Origin: Magnetospirillum sulfuroxidans
GTDB taxonomy: Bacteria; Pseudomonadota; Alphaproteobacteria; Rhodospirillales; Magnetospirillaceae
Direction of reading: 5' to 3'
Assembly: GCF_018224925.1 (NCBI RefSeq)
Contig: NZ_JAGTUF010000023.1
Location: forward strand, 1 to 54,314
DNA length: 54,314 nt
The translations under genes and the position numbers were made by a program. A model generated the notes under the pieces. The model did no database searches. It had not been told where the DNA came from and saw only the letters and a program-made list of their open reading frames with translations. Shown here piece by piece: positions 18,019 through 26,173 of the stretch (positions within the stretch are counted from its first letter, which is position 1; each line of letters begins with the position of its first letter).

Positions 18019-18557
18019 AACTCCTGCTGGAACGCCGGTCCTGCCATGCGCTGCAAGCCCCAGGGCCGCAAGGCGCCGAACTGGACGTCATCCTGCGGGC
18101 CGGGCTCAGGGTGCCCGATTTCCAAAGCCTGCGTCCCTATGAGTTCCTGGTCGCCGTCGGGCCGGGGCTGGACCGTCTGGGAGATTTGTTCGCCCAGGCC
18201 GCCCGTGTCGCTGGGAAGTCGGACGAATTGGTGGGCCGCGCCGCCCGCATGCCACACCGCGCCCCCGTGGTGATCACCGTGGTCGCCCGCCATAAGCCCA
18301 GCACTATCGTGCGGCCGCTGGAACAGCGGCTCAGCGCCGGCTGCGCCGTCATGGCCATGCAGATGGCCGCCCTGGCCCAAGGGTTCGCCGGGGTGTGGCG
18401 CTCGGGCTGGCTGATGTTCGACCGCACTTTGCATAATTTGCTGGATCTTGGCCCCGATGACCAGATCGTTGGCTTCCTCTATCTCGGCACCCAGGCCAAG
18501 CCGCATGAAATTTCGCTTTCCGCCGACGAAATCGGCGAGGTGACGCGATGGCTGTGA
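18006..18557 (+). CDS. nitroreductase-family flavoprotein (operon gene 5)
   Basis: 183 aa. The N-terminus (LLLERRSCHALQAPGP) and the region VPDFQSLRPYEFLVA, the MAMQMAALAQGFAGVWRSG helix and FLYLGT match small FMN-dependent nitroreductases of the YdjA type. It overlaps the ATPase gene by 13 bp and ends the operon. A redox step on the product of the ATP-grasp enzyme, or reduction of a bound metal, are both possible; there is no direct evidence for either. Confidence 0.88.
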   Translation: MDALKLLLERRSCHALQAPGPQGAELDVILRAGLRVPDFQSLRPYEFLVAVGPGLDRLGDLFAQAARVAGKSDELVGRAARMPHRAPVVITVVARHKPSTIVRPLEQRLSAGCAVMAMQMAALAQGFAGVWRSGWLMFDRTLHNLLDLGPDDQIVGFLYLGTQAKPHEISLSADEIGEVTRWL

Positions 18558-18585
18558 CCGATACGCCGGTCCTGCCCTGAGGCGG

Positions 18586-18612
18586 GCGTTATAGTGCGAT
18601 CCGTTATAACGC
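18586..18612. promoter_or_regulatory. ModE-type Mo box upstream of mosBA
   Basis: A perfect 8-bp inverted repeat, GCGTTATA (18586-18593) and TATAACGC (18605-18612), with an 11-bp spacer. Size and CGTTATA/TATAACG ends fit ModE operators. It lies upstream of two TTGACA hexamers (18638, 18645) that could be the -35 of mosB. Confidence 0.7.
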
Positions 18613-18738
18613 ATTGAAATGTAACGGTTTTCTGTTTTTGACAATTGACAATCAGGTTCCGTGCGACCAATTTATGGGCATGCGGCGGGGGCTGCCTATT
18701 CATTCGCCTCCGCGCGAATTGGAAAGGTAGATCCCCCC

Positions 18739-19551
18739 ATGATCCAATCGACGGCAGAGCTTGAAGCTCTTCTGATGCAGCGTTCCCTTAGTGATCCGCA
18801 ATTGCTGGCGGCGGCGGAAGCGGCGGCTGATTTCCGCATCCTGCCGGATGCCACGGTATTGAAGATCGGCGGCCAAAGCGTCATCGATCGCGGTCGTTCG
18901 GCCGTCTATCCGCTGGTGGACGAGATCGCCGCCGCCCGCAAGACCCACAAGATGCTGATCGGCACCGGGGCCGGCACCCGTGCCCGCCACCTTTATTCCA
19001 TCGCCGCCGGGCTGAACCTGCCGGCCGGCGTGCTGTCGCAACTGGGCGCCTCGGTGGCCGATCAGAACGCGGTGATGCTGGGTCAGTTGCTGGCCAAGCA
19101 CGGTATTCCGGTGGTCGGTGGCGCGGGTTTGTCGGCGGTGCCGCTGTCGCTGGCGGAAGTCAACGCGGTGATCTTCAGCGGCATGCCGCCCTACAAGCTG
19201 TGGATGCGCCCGGCCGCGGAAGGTGTCATTCCGCCCTATCGCACCGATGCCGGCTGTTTCCTGATGGCCGAGTCCTTTGGCTGCAAGCAGATGATCTATG
19301 TGAAGGACGAGAACGGCCTTTACACCGCCAATCCCAAAACCGCCAAGAACCCCACTTTCATCGCCAAGATTTCGGTGGACGAGATGAAAGCCAAGGGCCT
19401 GCACGATTCCATCTTGGAATTCCCGGTCCTCGATCTGCTGAAGGCGGCGCGTCACGTGCGCCAGGTGCAGGTGATCAACGGTTTGGTTCCCGGCAACCTG
19501 ACCCGCGCCCTGGCCGGCGAGCATGTCGGCACCATCATCACCGCCAGCTGA
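18739..19551 (+). CDS. mosB: molybdenum storage protein, beta subunit
   Basis: 270 aa, the same length as Azotobacter MosB. It has the amino-acid-kinase fold with [38 protein letters not shown] and [22 protein letters not shown]. Start at 18739 matches the family N-terminus (stAELEALL). With MosA it forms a cage that stores about 100 Mo or W atoms as polyoxometalate, driven by ATP. Such stores keep scarce Mo for Mo-nitrogenase; tungstate or vanadate uptake into the cage is conceivable here. Confidence 0.95.
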   Translation: MIQSTAELEALLMQRSLSDPQLLAAAEAAADFRILPDATVLKIGGQSVIDRGRSAVYPLVDEIAAARKTHKMLIGTGAGTRARHLYSIAAGLNLPAGVLSQLGASVADQNAVMLGQLLAKHGIPVVGGAGLSAVPLSLAEVNAVIFSGMPPYKLWMRPAAEGVIPPYRTDAGCFLMAESFGCKQMIYVKDENGLYTANPKTAKNPTFIAKISVDEMKAKGLHDSILEFPVLDLLKAARHVRQVQVINGLVPGNLTRALAGEHVGTIITAS

Positions 19552-19561
19552 GGATCAAGAC

Positions 19562-20392
19562 ATGTCGCAAACCAATAGCATCAAGCACATCGCTTCGCCG
19601 CTGGCCAGTCAGACCCTTTTGGACGGCGACCTGGTCCGCCCGGTGGCCGGTGTCCGTCCCATCCGTCTGCTGCCCTGGCTGCAAGTGGTGAAGATCGGCG
19701 GCCGCTCCATCATGGATCGCGGCGCCGAGGCCATTTTGCCGGTGGTCGCCGAATTGCGCAAAATCCTGCCCGAACATCGTTTGCTGATCCTGACCGGGGC
19801 CGGCATCCGCGCCCGTCATCTGTATGGCGTCGGCCTGGATCTGGGCCTGCCGGTCGGCTCCCTGGCGCCGTTGGCGGCCAGCGAGGCCGGGCAGAACGGT
19901 CATATCCTGGCTTCGTTGCTGGCCCCGGAAGGTGTCTCCTATGTGGAACACCCGACCATCGCCAATCAGCTGGCCATCCACCTGTCGGCGGCGCGTGCCG
20001 TGGTGGGCAGCGCCTTCCCGCCCTATCACCACCACGAATTCCCCCATTCGCGCCTGCCCACGCACCGGGCCGACACCGGCGCCTTCCTGTTGGCCGACGC
20101 CCTGGGAGCGGCGGGGCTGACCATCGTCGAGGACGTGGACGGCATCTATGACCGTGACCCCAACGGTGCCGACGGCGCCGGGGCCACGCTGCTGAACGAG
20201 GTGGATTGCGCCGATCTGGCCCAGGCCGAAGGCCCGTTGCCGGTGGACCGCGCCATGGTCGAGGTGATGGCGAACGCCCGCAATCTGGAACGGGTGCAGG
20301 TGGTCAACGGTTTGGTCCCCGGGCGCTTGACCGCCGCCTTGCGCGGCGAGCATGTGGGCACCATCATCCGCTCTGGCGCCAAGCCGCTCTGA
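19562..20392 (+). CDS. mosA: molybdenum storage protein, alpha subunit
   Basis: 276 aa, equal in length to Azotobacter MosA. Recognisable runs are [42 protein letters not shown] (His-rich segment near the metal clusters) and [19 protein letters not shown]. Start at 19562, after GAGGATC, ten bases past mosB. The pair is closely related by sequence and probably arose by duplication. A hairpin terminator follows. Confidence 0.96.
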   Translation: MSQTNSIKHIASPLASQTLLDGDLVRPVAGVRPIRLLPWLQVVKIGGRSIMDRGAEAILPVVAELRKILPEHRLLILTGAGIRARHLYGVGLDLGLPVGSLAPLAASEAGQNGHILASLLAPEGVSYVEHPTIANQLAIHLSAARAVVGSAFPPYHHHEFPHSRLPTHRADTGAFLLADALGAAGLTIVEDVDGIYDRDPNGADGAGATLLNEVDCADLAQAEGPLPVDRAMVEVMANARNLERVQVVNGLVPGRLTAALRGEHVGTIIRSGAKPL

Positions 20393-20402
20393 TCCCCGAA
20401 AT

Positions 20403-20430
20403 CCCCTTCCCCGCAAGCGCGGGGAAGGGG
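20403..20430. terminator. terminator-like hairpin between mosA and the convergent DUF gene
   Basis: A 12-bp perfect stem (20403-20414 with 20419-20430) with a 4-nt loop lies in the 44-bp gap between convergent genes. No long T-run on either side; probably a bidirectional terminator or a dispersed palindrome. Confidence 0.6.
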
Positions 20431-20436
20431 GGCGGC

Positions 20437-21615
20437 TCACGCCCGGAACTTGCAGCGTGGCGCGGTTTCGCGTTCGTGGCGGATGTGCATGTAATTACCG
20501 AAGCGGGTGAACTCGCGCGGCATGGCCCCGGCACGGACGGCCTCGCCCAGGCCCTTGGCGTCGCGCACCACCAAGCCGCCCAGCACTTCCGCCCCGTAAT
20601 GGTAAAGACGCGGCGTCAGCGGCGTCGCCGGCCCGACCAGGGCGATTCTTGATCCGTGGGCCAGGCGCAGGATGCGCGGCAGCGAGCGGTTGATCAGGGT
20701 CGAGGACGCCACCACCGTCGCCGCGCAGCCGGGCAAAAGCGTGTCCATGGCCACGGTGGGATATTCGCCGGGGCGGGGCTCGGTCTCGATCACTTGCGGG
20801 TTGCGCAAAACCTCGGACAGGCCGGGAAAGGCTCCGACCACCACCACTCGGCCGGCTTGGCCGCCGAAGGTGTCGGCGCCGTTGCCCATTTCGGCGGCCA
20901 GATCGAAGCGGTTGTAATGGGCGTTGATGGCGGCGATTCCCAGCGCCATTTCCAACGGGTCCCACGCTGCCGACAGATCGGCCAATTGCCGCAGGCTCTG
21001 CTTGCGCAATTGCGGCAGGCGCCCCAGCAAATCCTTGGCCGAGCGCGGCAGATAGGCCAGGCCGGCCCCCGCCGGGCCCTGCACCATCAGCCAACGCGGG
21101 CCGACGACGATTTGCCGCACCTCGTCGCTTGCCACCCCCAGGGCCAAGTCACGGTACAGCCGTTCCGGTCCCCACCATTGCCACAGCGCCTTGGTCTTGG
21201 GCGCCACCATGGAACCACCCTGGCCGGCGAAATCCAGCCAATGCTGCACCTGGGTGCCGGGGATGGCCGACAGCACCGGCAGCGCCAGCCCCTGGCCGGG
21301 TTCGATGGTGGCCAGCATTTCGCGGGCGGCGGCGGTGCAGGCGGCGAAATCGTCGATCACCACCAGATCGGAATCGTCGCGCATGGCGGCGCGGAACGCC
21401 TTGGCGGCGTGGGCGGCCATGTCCGAACTCACCGGGCATTCGCTGGCCAAATCAATCACCTGTCCGTCGCGCCGCACGCAGCCGGCCACCGCGAACCCCC
21501 GTTTCTTCAGGGTCAGGGCGAATTTCGCCAGCAAGCCGCCGACCAGGGCGTCGGCTTCGTGGATGACCACGCCGGGGCGGATGAAAGGGGCTTGGGTGGG
21601 TTGGAACTGGAACAT
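20437..21615 (-). CDS. DUF2478 / DUF364 two-domain protein, copy 2
   Basis: 392 aa, clearly paralogous to the protein at 12528-13736: shared RPGVVIHEADAL, ALWQWWGPERLYRDLALGVA, DPLEMALGIAAINAHYNRFD, GEYPTVAMDTLLPGCAATVV and PREFTRFGNYMHI. It lacks the N-terminal Cys pair of copy 1 and has a basic C-terminal tail. Last gene of the vnfENX operon, four bases after the NifU-like gene. Two copies in two separate vnf-type operons suggest a dedicated, perhaps two-substrate or heteromeric, role. Confidence 0.86.
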   Translation of the reverse strand: MFQFQPTQAPFIRPGVVIHEADALVGGLLAKFALTLKKRGFAVAGCVRRDGQVIDLASECPVSSDMAAHAAKAFRAAMRDDSDLVVIDDFAACTAAAREMLATIEPGQGLALPVLSAIPGTQVQHWLDFAGQGGSMVAPKTKALWQWWGPERLYRDLALGVASDEVRQIVVGPRWLMVQGPAGAGLAYLPRSAKDLLGRLPQLRKQSLRQLADLSAAWDPLEMALGIAAINAHYNRFDLAAEMGNGADTFGGQAGRVVVVGAFPGLSEVLRNPQVIETEPRPGEYPTVAMDTLLPGCAATVVASSTLINRSLPRILRLAHGSRIALVGPATPLTPRLYHYGAEVLGGLVVRDAKGLGEAVRAGAMPREFTRFGNYMHIRHERETAPRCKFRA

Positions 21616-21619
21616 CGCT

Positions 21620-21871
21620 TCACCCCGCCGCGACAGGGTGTGGGGCGGGGACCACCATCACCGGCTCGTCCAGCACCGCCATCAGCTTGCGGCGGATGCC
21701 GCCCAGGGTCTGGCCGGCCAGGGCGCAAGACAGGCATTGCCCCTTCAGGTGCACCAGCACGCGGTTGCCTTCAACCCCGGCCAGTTCCAGGTCGCCGCCG
21801 TCGTTTTGCACCATTGGGCGGATTTCGGCGATGGTGTCGGCGATGATGCGCAGGCGTTCTTGTTCGGTCAT
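21620..21871 (-). CDS. NifU C-terminal (Nfu-type) domain protein
   Basis: 83 aa: an Nfu domain with DNGGDLEL-like MVQNDGGDLELAGVEGN and the cluster-binding C-x2-C in KGQCLSCALAG. It lacks the NifU scaffold and ferredoxin-like domains. Nfu proteins hold and pass on [4Fe-4S] clusters. Inside the vnfENX operon it probably supplies Fe-S clusters for the VnfEN scaffold or the VFe protein. Confidence 0.9.
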   Translation of the reverse strand: MTEQERLRIIADTIAEIRPMVQNDGGDLELAGVEGNRVLVHLKGQCLSCALAGQTLGGIRRKLMAVLDEPVMVVPAPHPVAAG

Positions 21872-21884
21872 GGCGGCAAACCTT

Positions 21885-22706
21885 TCAACGGGTGTCGATG
21901 GGCAGATAACGGCGGGTGACGAAATCGACGCCTTGGGCCAATTCGGCCAAGCCGTCGCCGGTGCCGGCATGACGCTGGACCACCGACACCCAGCCGAAAT
22001 AGCTGATGGCGGCCAGATGGCGGCGCAGATCGACGTGATCGATGGTGGAATCGCTGCCCGGCGCGGCGAAATCCGGCTCGTCGGCATGGAAATGGTCCAG
22101 CCGGCCGCGAACGGCGGCGAAGGTGACGTGGCCCATCTCGCCGGTGGCGGCCAGTCCGGCGGATGACAGATGCAGGCCGAATGCGGGATGGTCGATGGCG
22201 TTGACCATCAGATAGCATTCCTTGGCGCTGGCGCAGAAATCACCTTGGCTGGCGCCGATGGGGGCGAAGCACAGTACGGTGCCGTGGGCTTCCATGCGCG
22301 GCAGCAATTCCTCCAGGAACAGCCGGCACTGTTGCCAAGCGGCGCGATCGGGCAAGTCCTGGCGCCAACGGCTGTCCAACACCAGGGTGTGGCCGCCCAG
22401 ATCGCGGCAGATCGCCGACAGATACAGCAGGTAATCCAGGGTGGCCTTGCGATTGAAGAAATCGGTGAACAACCCCATGCTGTGCTGCCCCCACAACAGG
22501 CCGTGCAGGCCGGTGACCGTCAATCCGGCCCGCTGGGCGGCGTGACGCCATTCATCCACCTGGGCGGCGTTGACGTCGCGCCAGGGGTCGGCCCAGGTAT
22601 GGGAAGGCACGATCTCGATCCCCTGCAATCCCATGGCGCGCAGGCGGGGCAGCAGGTGCCGGTGGTCGAAGGCGGGCAGGGCCAGGTTCGAGGCGCACAG
22701 CTTCAT
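21885..22706 (-). CDS. sugar phosphate isomerase/epimerase-like TIM-barrel protein
   Basis: 273 aa, xylose-isomerase-like TIM barrel (AP endonuclease 2 family): MKLCASNLALPAF, GLQGIEIVPSHTWAD, LGGHTLVLDSRW, FGLHLSSAGLAATG and RLDHFHADEPDF. Metal-binding residues typical of the family (Glu in GIEIVP, His and Asp in DHFHADEP) are visible. Start overlaps the vnfX stop (TGATG). No sugar genes are near; its presence within a nitrogenase cofactor operon is unusual. It could act on a hydroxyacid or other organic ligand. Confidence 0.86.
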   Translation of the reverse strand: MKLCASNLALPAFDHRHLLPRLRAMGLQGIEIVPSHTWADPWRDVNAAQVDEWRHAAQRAGLTVTGLHGLLWGQHSMGLFTDFFNRKATLDYLLYLSAICRDLGGHTLVLDSRWRQDLPDRAAWQQCRLFLEELLPRMEAHGTVLCFAPIGASQGDFCASAKECYLMVNAIDHPAFGLHLSSAGLAATGEMGHVTFAAVRGRLDHFHADEPDFAAPGSDSTIDHVDLRRHLAAISYFGWVSVVQRHAGTGDGLAELAQGVDFVTRRYLPIDTR

Positions 22707-23176
22707 CAGAGGTCGTCCGCCGAACGGATCAGCGCATGCGATTCCCCCAGGGTCGAGGGTGCCAGGGCGGCCTCGGCCGGCAGCTTGGCCTTGGCTTTGT
22801 CCACCCAGGCCAGGCCGCCATATACCAAGGCCAGGCTGACCTCGTTCAGCAGGTCCAGGATCTCGTGGCCGGAATCGACGATGATCGGCTGGATGCCCAG
22901 GCCCATCAGCCGACGGATCGACGACGTGCCGATGGAAGCGGCATAGACGGCGTGGCAGCCCTCGATGAAATCCAGCTTGGGCAGCACCTTGTCGGATGCG
23001 GTGCCGGTCAGGCCGGCACGGCCCGATTCGCCGACATGCTCGGCGGCGGTGAACGCGCGGATACCCACCAATTCCGCCCGTCCCGGCGCCACGTCGTACA
23101 GCACCAGACTTTCGGCGCCGCCGAAATGCAGGTTGACGGTGGTGCGGTCGTTCGAGGCGAAGGCGATTCTCAGCAT
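22706..23176 (-). CDS. vnfX: VnfX, FeV-co precursor carrier (NifX family)
   Basis: 156 aa with the NifX-domain pattern (MLRIAFASNDRTTVNLHFGGAESLVLYDV) and a C-terminal extension with KAKLPAEAALAPSTLGES. In Azotobacter VnfX binds NifB-co and a V-containing precursor and passes them between VnfEN and the enzyme. Position directly after vnfN, overlapping it by seven bases, supports the name. Confidence 0.9.
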   Translation of the reverse strand: MLRIAFASNDRTTVNLHFGGAESLVLYDVAPGRAELVGIRAFTAAEHVGESGRAGLTGTASDKVLPKLDFIEGCHAVYAASIGTSSIRRLMGLGIQPIIVDSGHEILDLLNEVSLALVYGGLAWVDKAKAKLPAEAALAPSTLGESHALIRSADDL

Positions 23177-24543
23177 GGATTGGTCTCCTTGTCCCGCGCC
23201 GTGCCCTGCCAATAGCGCGAGCGGTAAGGGCGGATTTCCTGGTAATGGCCGGCCAGCAAATTAGCGGTCTCGAACAGGGCGCGGCGCGTGCCGCCATAGC
23301 CGATCCACGCCTTGGCGTGATCGCCATAGCTGTCATAGATGGGAAAGCCGGCCCGCAGATGGGCGCAACCCAACCGCCGCGCCGCCTCGGCGCCGTGGGA
23401 ATTGGCGACGATCAGTTCGGCCGCCTTGTCGCGGGCCAGCCATTCCAAATCTTCCAAATCGCCCACCACCACCGATTCCACCGGCAGCTCGGCCAAATGC
23501 CCGGCCCTGGCCGAGGCCACCGCCGCCGCCACTTCCGCCCCCATGCCGTGGAGGAATCGGGTCAGCGCGGCCAGATGGTCGGCATCGGCGGCGATGGCCA
23601 CCCTGGCGCCCCCCAACTGGAACTGGCAATCGACCATGGCATCCATCAATTGCGAGCGCTGGCGCAGGATCGTCGGCGGCATGGCGATGCCGGCGATGTC
23701 GCACAAGGTGCTGGAAAAGGCGTCGCAGGCTTCCAGCCCCATCAATCCGGCAAAGCGGAAATCGGCGACGCCGGTCTTTTCGCGCAACAGGTCGGCGGCG
23801 CGGTCCAGCGACCGGCCGACGACCAGGGTGGCCTGGGACTGATGCATGGTCTCGAGGTCGGCCTTCAGCGCCCCGCCATAGGTCAGGGTGGAAAAGCCCT
23901 CGTCGATCAAATGGCCGTCCAGGGAATCGGCGATATCGGGCACCATGATCGGATGCAGGTCGAAGGCGGTGATCCAATCCCGCAGGGATTCGACGTCGCC
24001 GGGGGTCATCATCGCCGGCACCAAAACGTTGACTTGGCGGACACGGGTGACGTTGTCGCGCGATGTCGGCACCAAGGTGCGCAGCAGCGCCTCGACCGCC
24101 AGGGCATAGCCGGTTTCCAGGCAGCCCAGGGTGTCGCTGGCCGAAACCGGCACCACCGCCACCTCGGAGAATTCCGGATGGGCGGCGCGGAAGGCGGCGA
24201 CGGTCCGCGGCACGTCGGCGCCTTGCATTTCCGATAGTCCGGTGGTGATCAGGCCGATCACTTCGGGCAGGTCCTTGGCGCAGATGGTTGCCAGCGCCTC
24301 GACGACGTTGTCGTCGGCGCCGATGATGGTGGTGACTTGATCCATGGCGGTGGTCTGCAACGCGATGGGATCGTCAAAATGGCGCATGAAGAACAATTTG
24401 TTGAAGGACGTGCAGCCACGCGCCCCATGTTCCAGCGGCATGGCCCGCGCCAGCCCCAGAAAGGCCAACGAAGCGCCGATAGGCTGGCTGGTCTTCAGCG
24501 GGTTGACCGCCAAGGCCTTGGTGGGCAGGACGATTTCCGCCAT
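23170..24543 (-). CDS. vnfN: VnfN, cofactor scaffold subunit
   Basis: 457 aa of the nitrogenase component 1 family, NifN branch: NPLKTSQPIGASLAFLG, MPLEHGARGCTSFNKLFF with a single cluster-type Cys, MDQVTTIIGADDNVVEAL and AGLMGLEACDAFSS. It pairs with VnfE to form the heterotetramer on which the cofactor is completed with V and homocitrate. Starts two bases after vnfE stops. Assigned Vnf rather than Nif by context. Confidence 0.92.
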   Translation of the reverse strand: MAEIVLPTKALAVNPLKTSQPIGASLAFLGLARAMPLEHGARGCTSFNKLFFMRHFDDPIALQTTAMDQVTTIIGADDNVVEALATICAKDLPEVIGLITTGLSEMQGADVPRTVAAFRAAHPEFSEVAVVPVSASDTLGCLETGYALAVEALLRTLVPTSRDNVTRVRQVNVLVPAMMTPGDVESLRDWITAFDLHPIMVPDIADSLDGHLIDEGFSTLTYGGALKADLETMHQSQATLVVGRSLDRAADLLREKTGVADFRFAGLMGLEACDAFSSTLCDIAGIAMPPTILRQRSQLMDAMVDCQFQLGGARVAIAADADHLAALTRFLHGMGAEVAAAVASARAGHLAELPVESVVVGDLEDLEWLARDKAAELIVANSHGAEAARRLGCAHLRAGFPIYDSYGDHAKAWIGYGGTRRALFETANLLAGHYQEIRPYRSRYWQGTARDKETNPC

Positions 24544-24544
24544 C

Positions 24545-25879
24545 TCAGCGCACCTGGGCCCAGACCGGCGAATGCAATGCGCGGTCGATGTTGCGGGCCA
24601 GTTCGATGACGCCGTCATAGCCGGCATAGCCGATGCGCCGGACATGGTCGATGTCCAGGAAGGGCAGGCGCGATTTCAGGCTGGGATAGATATAGCGGTC
24701 GCCGGCCACCATCAGCTCGGCCCCGGTATCGTGGAAGGTCTTGATCAGCGCCTTCTGGTCGTTGTCGGCAATCATCAAGGCGTCCTCGCCCATCAGGGCG
24801 CGGATGCGGGCCTTGTCCTCCTCGGTCGATTTCTCGGTGCCGGTGGCCACCACCACCATGCCCAAATCCTGCAGGGCCGAAACCACCGACCACGATTTAT
24901 AGCCGCCGGTGAAGACCAGCACCCGTTTGCCGGCCAGGCGGCGGCGCAGGGGCTCCAGCGCCGCTTCGACCCGAGCTTCCTCGCGGGCGATCATCGCCTC
25001 GGTGCGTTGGAACAAATCGACGTCGCCGAGGGCGCGGGCGAAGTCGCGGAAGGCCTGGCTGGTGTCGCGCATCCCATAGAAGCTGCCCTCGAACCACGGG
25101 ATATTGTAATCGTCCTCCAGCTTGCGGGCCACGTGCAGCATGGCCTTGGAACACACCACCATGCTGACCCGCGCCCGGTGCATGGTGCGGATTTCGGCGA
25201 AGCGCGAATCGCCGGAAAAGCAGCACAACACCCGCAGGCCCAGTGCGTCGAACAAGGGTGCCACGTTCCAGAACTCGCCGCCCACGTTCCATTCGCCGAT
25301 CAAATTGACGTCGATGGCGGGAAACGGCGCTGGCGCCGGTTCGGCGGTGCCGATGACGTGCTTGTAGACCGCATCGCCGGCGATGCGGTTGCCCAAATTC
25401 TTGTTGCCGTAAAATCCGGCGCAGTCCACCGGGATCACCGGGATTCCGAAACGGTCCGACGCCGCCAGGGCCACGGCGCCGATGTCGTCGCCCTGCAGCG
25501 CCGGCACGCAGGTGTTGTAAACAAACACCGCCGGCGGCGCATAGGTCTCGACCGCCTGGCGGATGGCCTGGAACAGCCGCTTCTCGCCACGCCCCATGAT
25601 GACGTCCATGTCCGACAGGTCGGTGGTCATGCCGATGCGGAAGGTGTCGGCACCGCTGGAACGGGTGCCGCGATTGTCCCACGACGATCCGGCGCAGCCG
25701 ATGGGGCCGTGGACGATGTGGGCGACGTCGGCGATGGGCAGCAGCGCGTTGCGGGCGCCGTCGAAGCAGCAACCGCCTTGCGTCGCCCCCGGCTTGGGCT
25801 TGGCGCAGCCCGACTTGGCCTTGGCATTGTGGGCACAGGCCGGTTCGTTCATCAGGGCTTGCAGTTCGTCTGGCTTCAT
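24545..25879 (-). CDS. vnfE: VnfE, cofactor scaffold subunit
   Basis: 444 aa, NifE branch: [26 protein letters not shown] split across residues 37-62, [24 protein letters not shown] and [18 protein letters not shown]. Cys ligands for the scaffold cluster are in GGCCFDG, GPIGC and NTCVP. Start at 25879 (GGAG upstream) rather than the in-frame ATG at 25915, which lies before the predicted transcript start (about 25905). First gene of a six-gene operon. Confidence 0.93.
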   Translation of the reverse strand: MKPDELQALMNEPACAHNAKAKSGCAKPKPGATQGGCCFDGARNALLPIADVAHIVHGPIGCAGSSWDNRGTRSSGADTFRIGMTTDLSDMDVIMGRGEKRLFQAIRQAVETYAPPAVFVYNTCVPALQGDDIGAVALAASDRFGIPVIPVDCAGFYGNKNLGNRIAGDAVYKHVIGTAEPAPAPFPAIDVNLIGEWNVGGEFWNVAPLFDALGLRVLCCFSGDSRFAEIRTMHRARVSMVVCSKAMLHVARKLEDDYNIPWFEGSFYGMRDTSQAFRDFARALGDVDLFQRTEAMIAREEARVEAALEPLRRRLAGKRVLVFTGGYKSWSVVSALQDLGMVVVATGTEKSTEEDKARIRALMGEDALMIADNDQKALIKTFHDTGAELMVAGDRYIYPSLKSRLPFLDIDHVRRIGYAGYDGVIELARNIDRALHSPVWAQVR

Positions 25880-25916
25880 CTCCGTCTCCCCCAAATTGGT
25901 GGACGAAGGGATCAAA

Positions 25917-25930
25917 GCAATCCGCGGGCC
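25917..25930 (-). promoter_or_regulatory. sigma-54 promoter of the vnfENX operon
   Basis: The minus strand reads TGGCCCGCGGATTGC with GG and GC ten bases apart. It predicts a start near 25905 and a 26-nt leader. Confidence 0.85.
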
Positions 25931-25947
25931 AGTTTATGTTTTCTTGG

Positions 25948-25956
25948 TATATAGCG
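25948..25956. promoter_or_regulatory. half Mo-box-like sequence near the vnfE promoter
   Basis: TATATAGCG equals one half of the ModE operator consensus. The other half is only weakly matched on the left. Placed just upstream of the -24 element, where a repressor would act. Confidence 0.3.
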
Positions 25957-25974
25957 CGAAAATCCGCTGATTTC

Positions 25975-26009
25975 GTACCAACCCAGCGATAAAGCCGCAT
26001 ATTCCGTAC
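25975..26009. promoter_or_regulatory. GTAC sites between vnfE and the activator gene
   Basis: GTAC at 25975-25978 and 26006-26009, each preceded by TTCG or TCCG. Start-to-start distance is 31 bp, about three helical turns, against two turns at the other two promoters. Sites lie about 72 and 102 bp before the predicted vnfE start. Confidence 0.5.
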
Positions 26010-26059
26010 GATTATGTGCGCATGTCGCTATGGCGTCTTTGTGTCATCTGTGTATGATT

Positions 26060-26075
26060 TGTTAGTTTTTCGACA
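26060..26075. promoter_or_regulatory. NifA upstream activator site (TGT-N10-ACA)
   Basis: TGT at 26060-26062 and ACA at 26073-26075 with exactly ten bases between. The centre is about 79 bp before the predicted start of the activator gene. It is the only such site I found near a vnf promoter here. Confidence 0.6.
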
Positions 26076-26119
26076 ATAGCGGTATTCATTAAAATCAATA
26101 AGTTAGACATTTTATAAAG

Positions 26120-26135
26120 TGGCCCCGGATTTGCA
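26120..26135 (+). promoter_or_regulatory. sigma-54 promoter of the vnfA-type activator gene
   Basis: TGGCCCCGGATTTGCA with GG-N10-GC. Predicted start near 26146, 28 nt before the ATG. Confidence 0.8.
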
Positions 26136-26173
26136 GCGTGGGGATCAGCGCCCCAACCAGGGAGTGACGCTGG

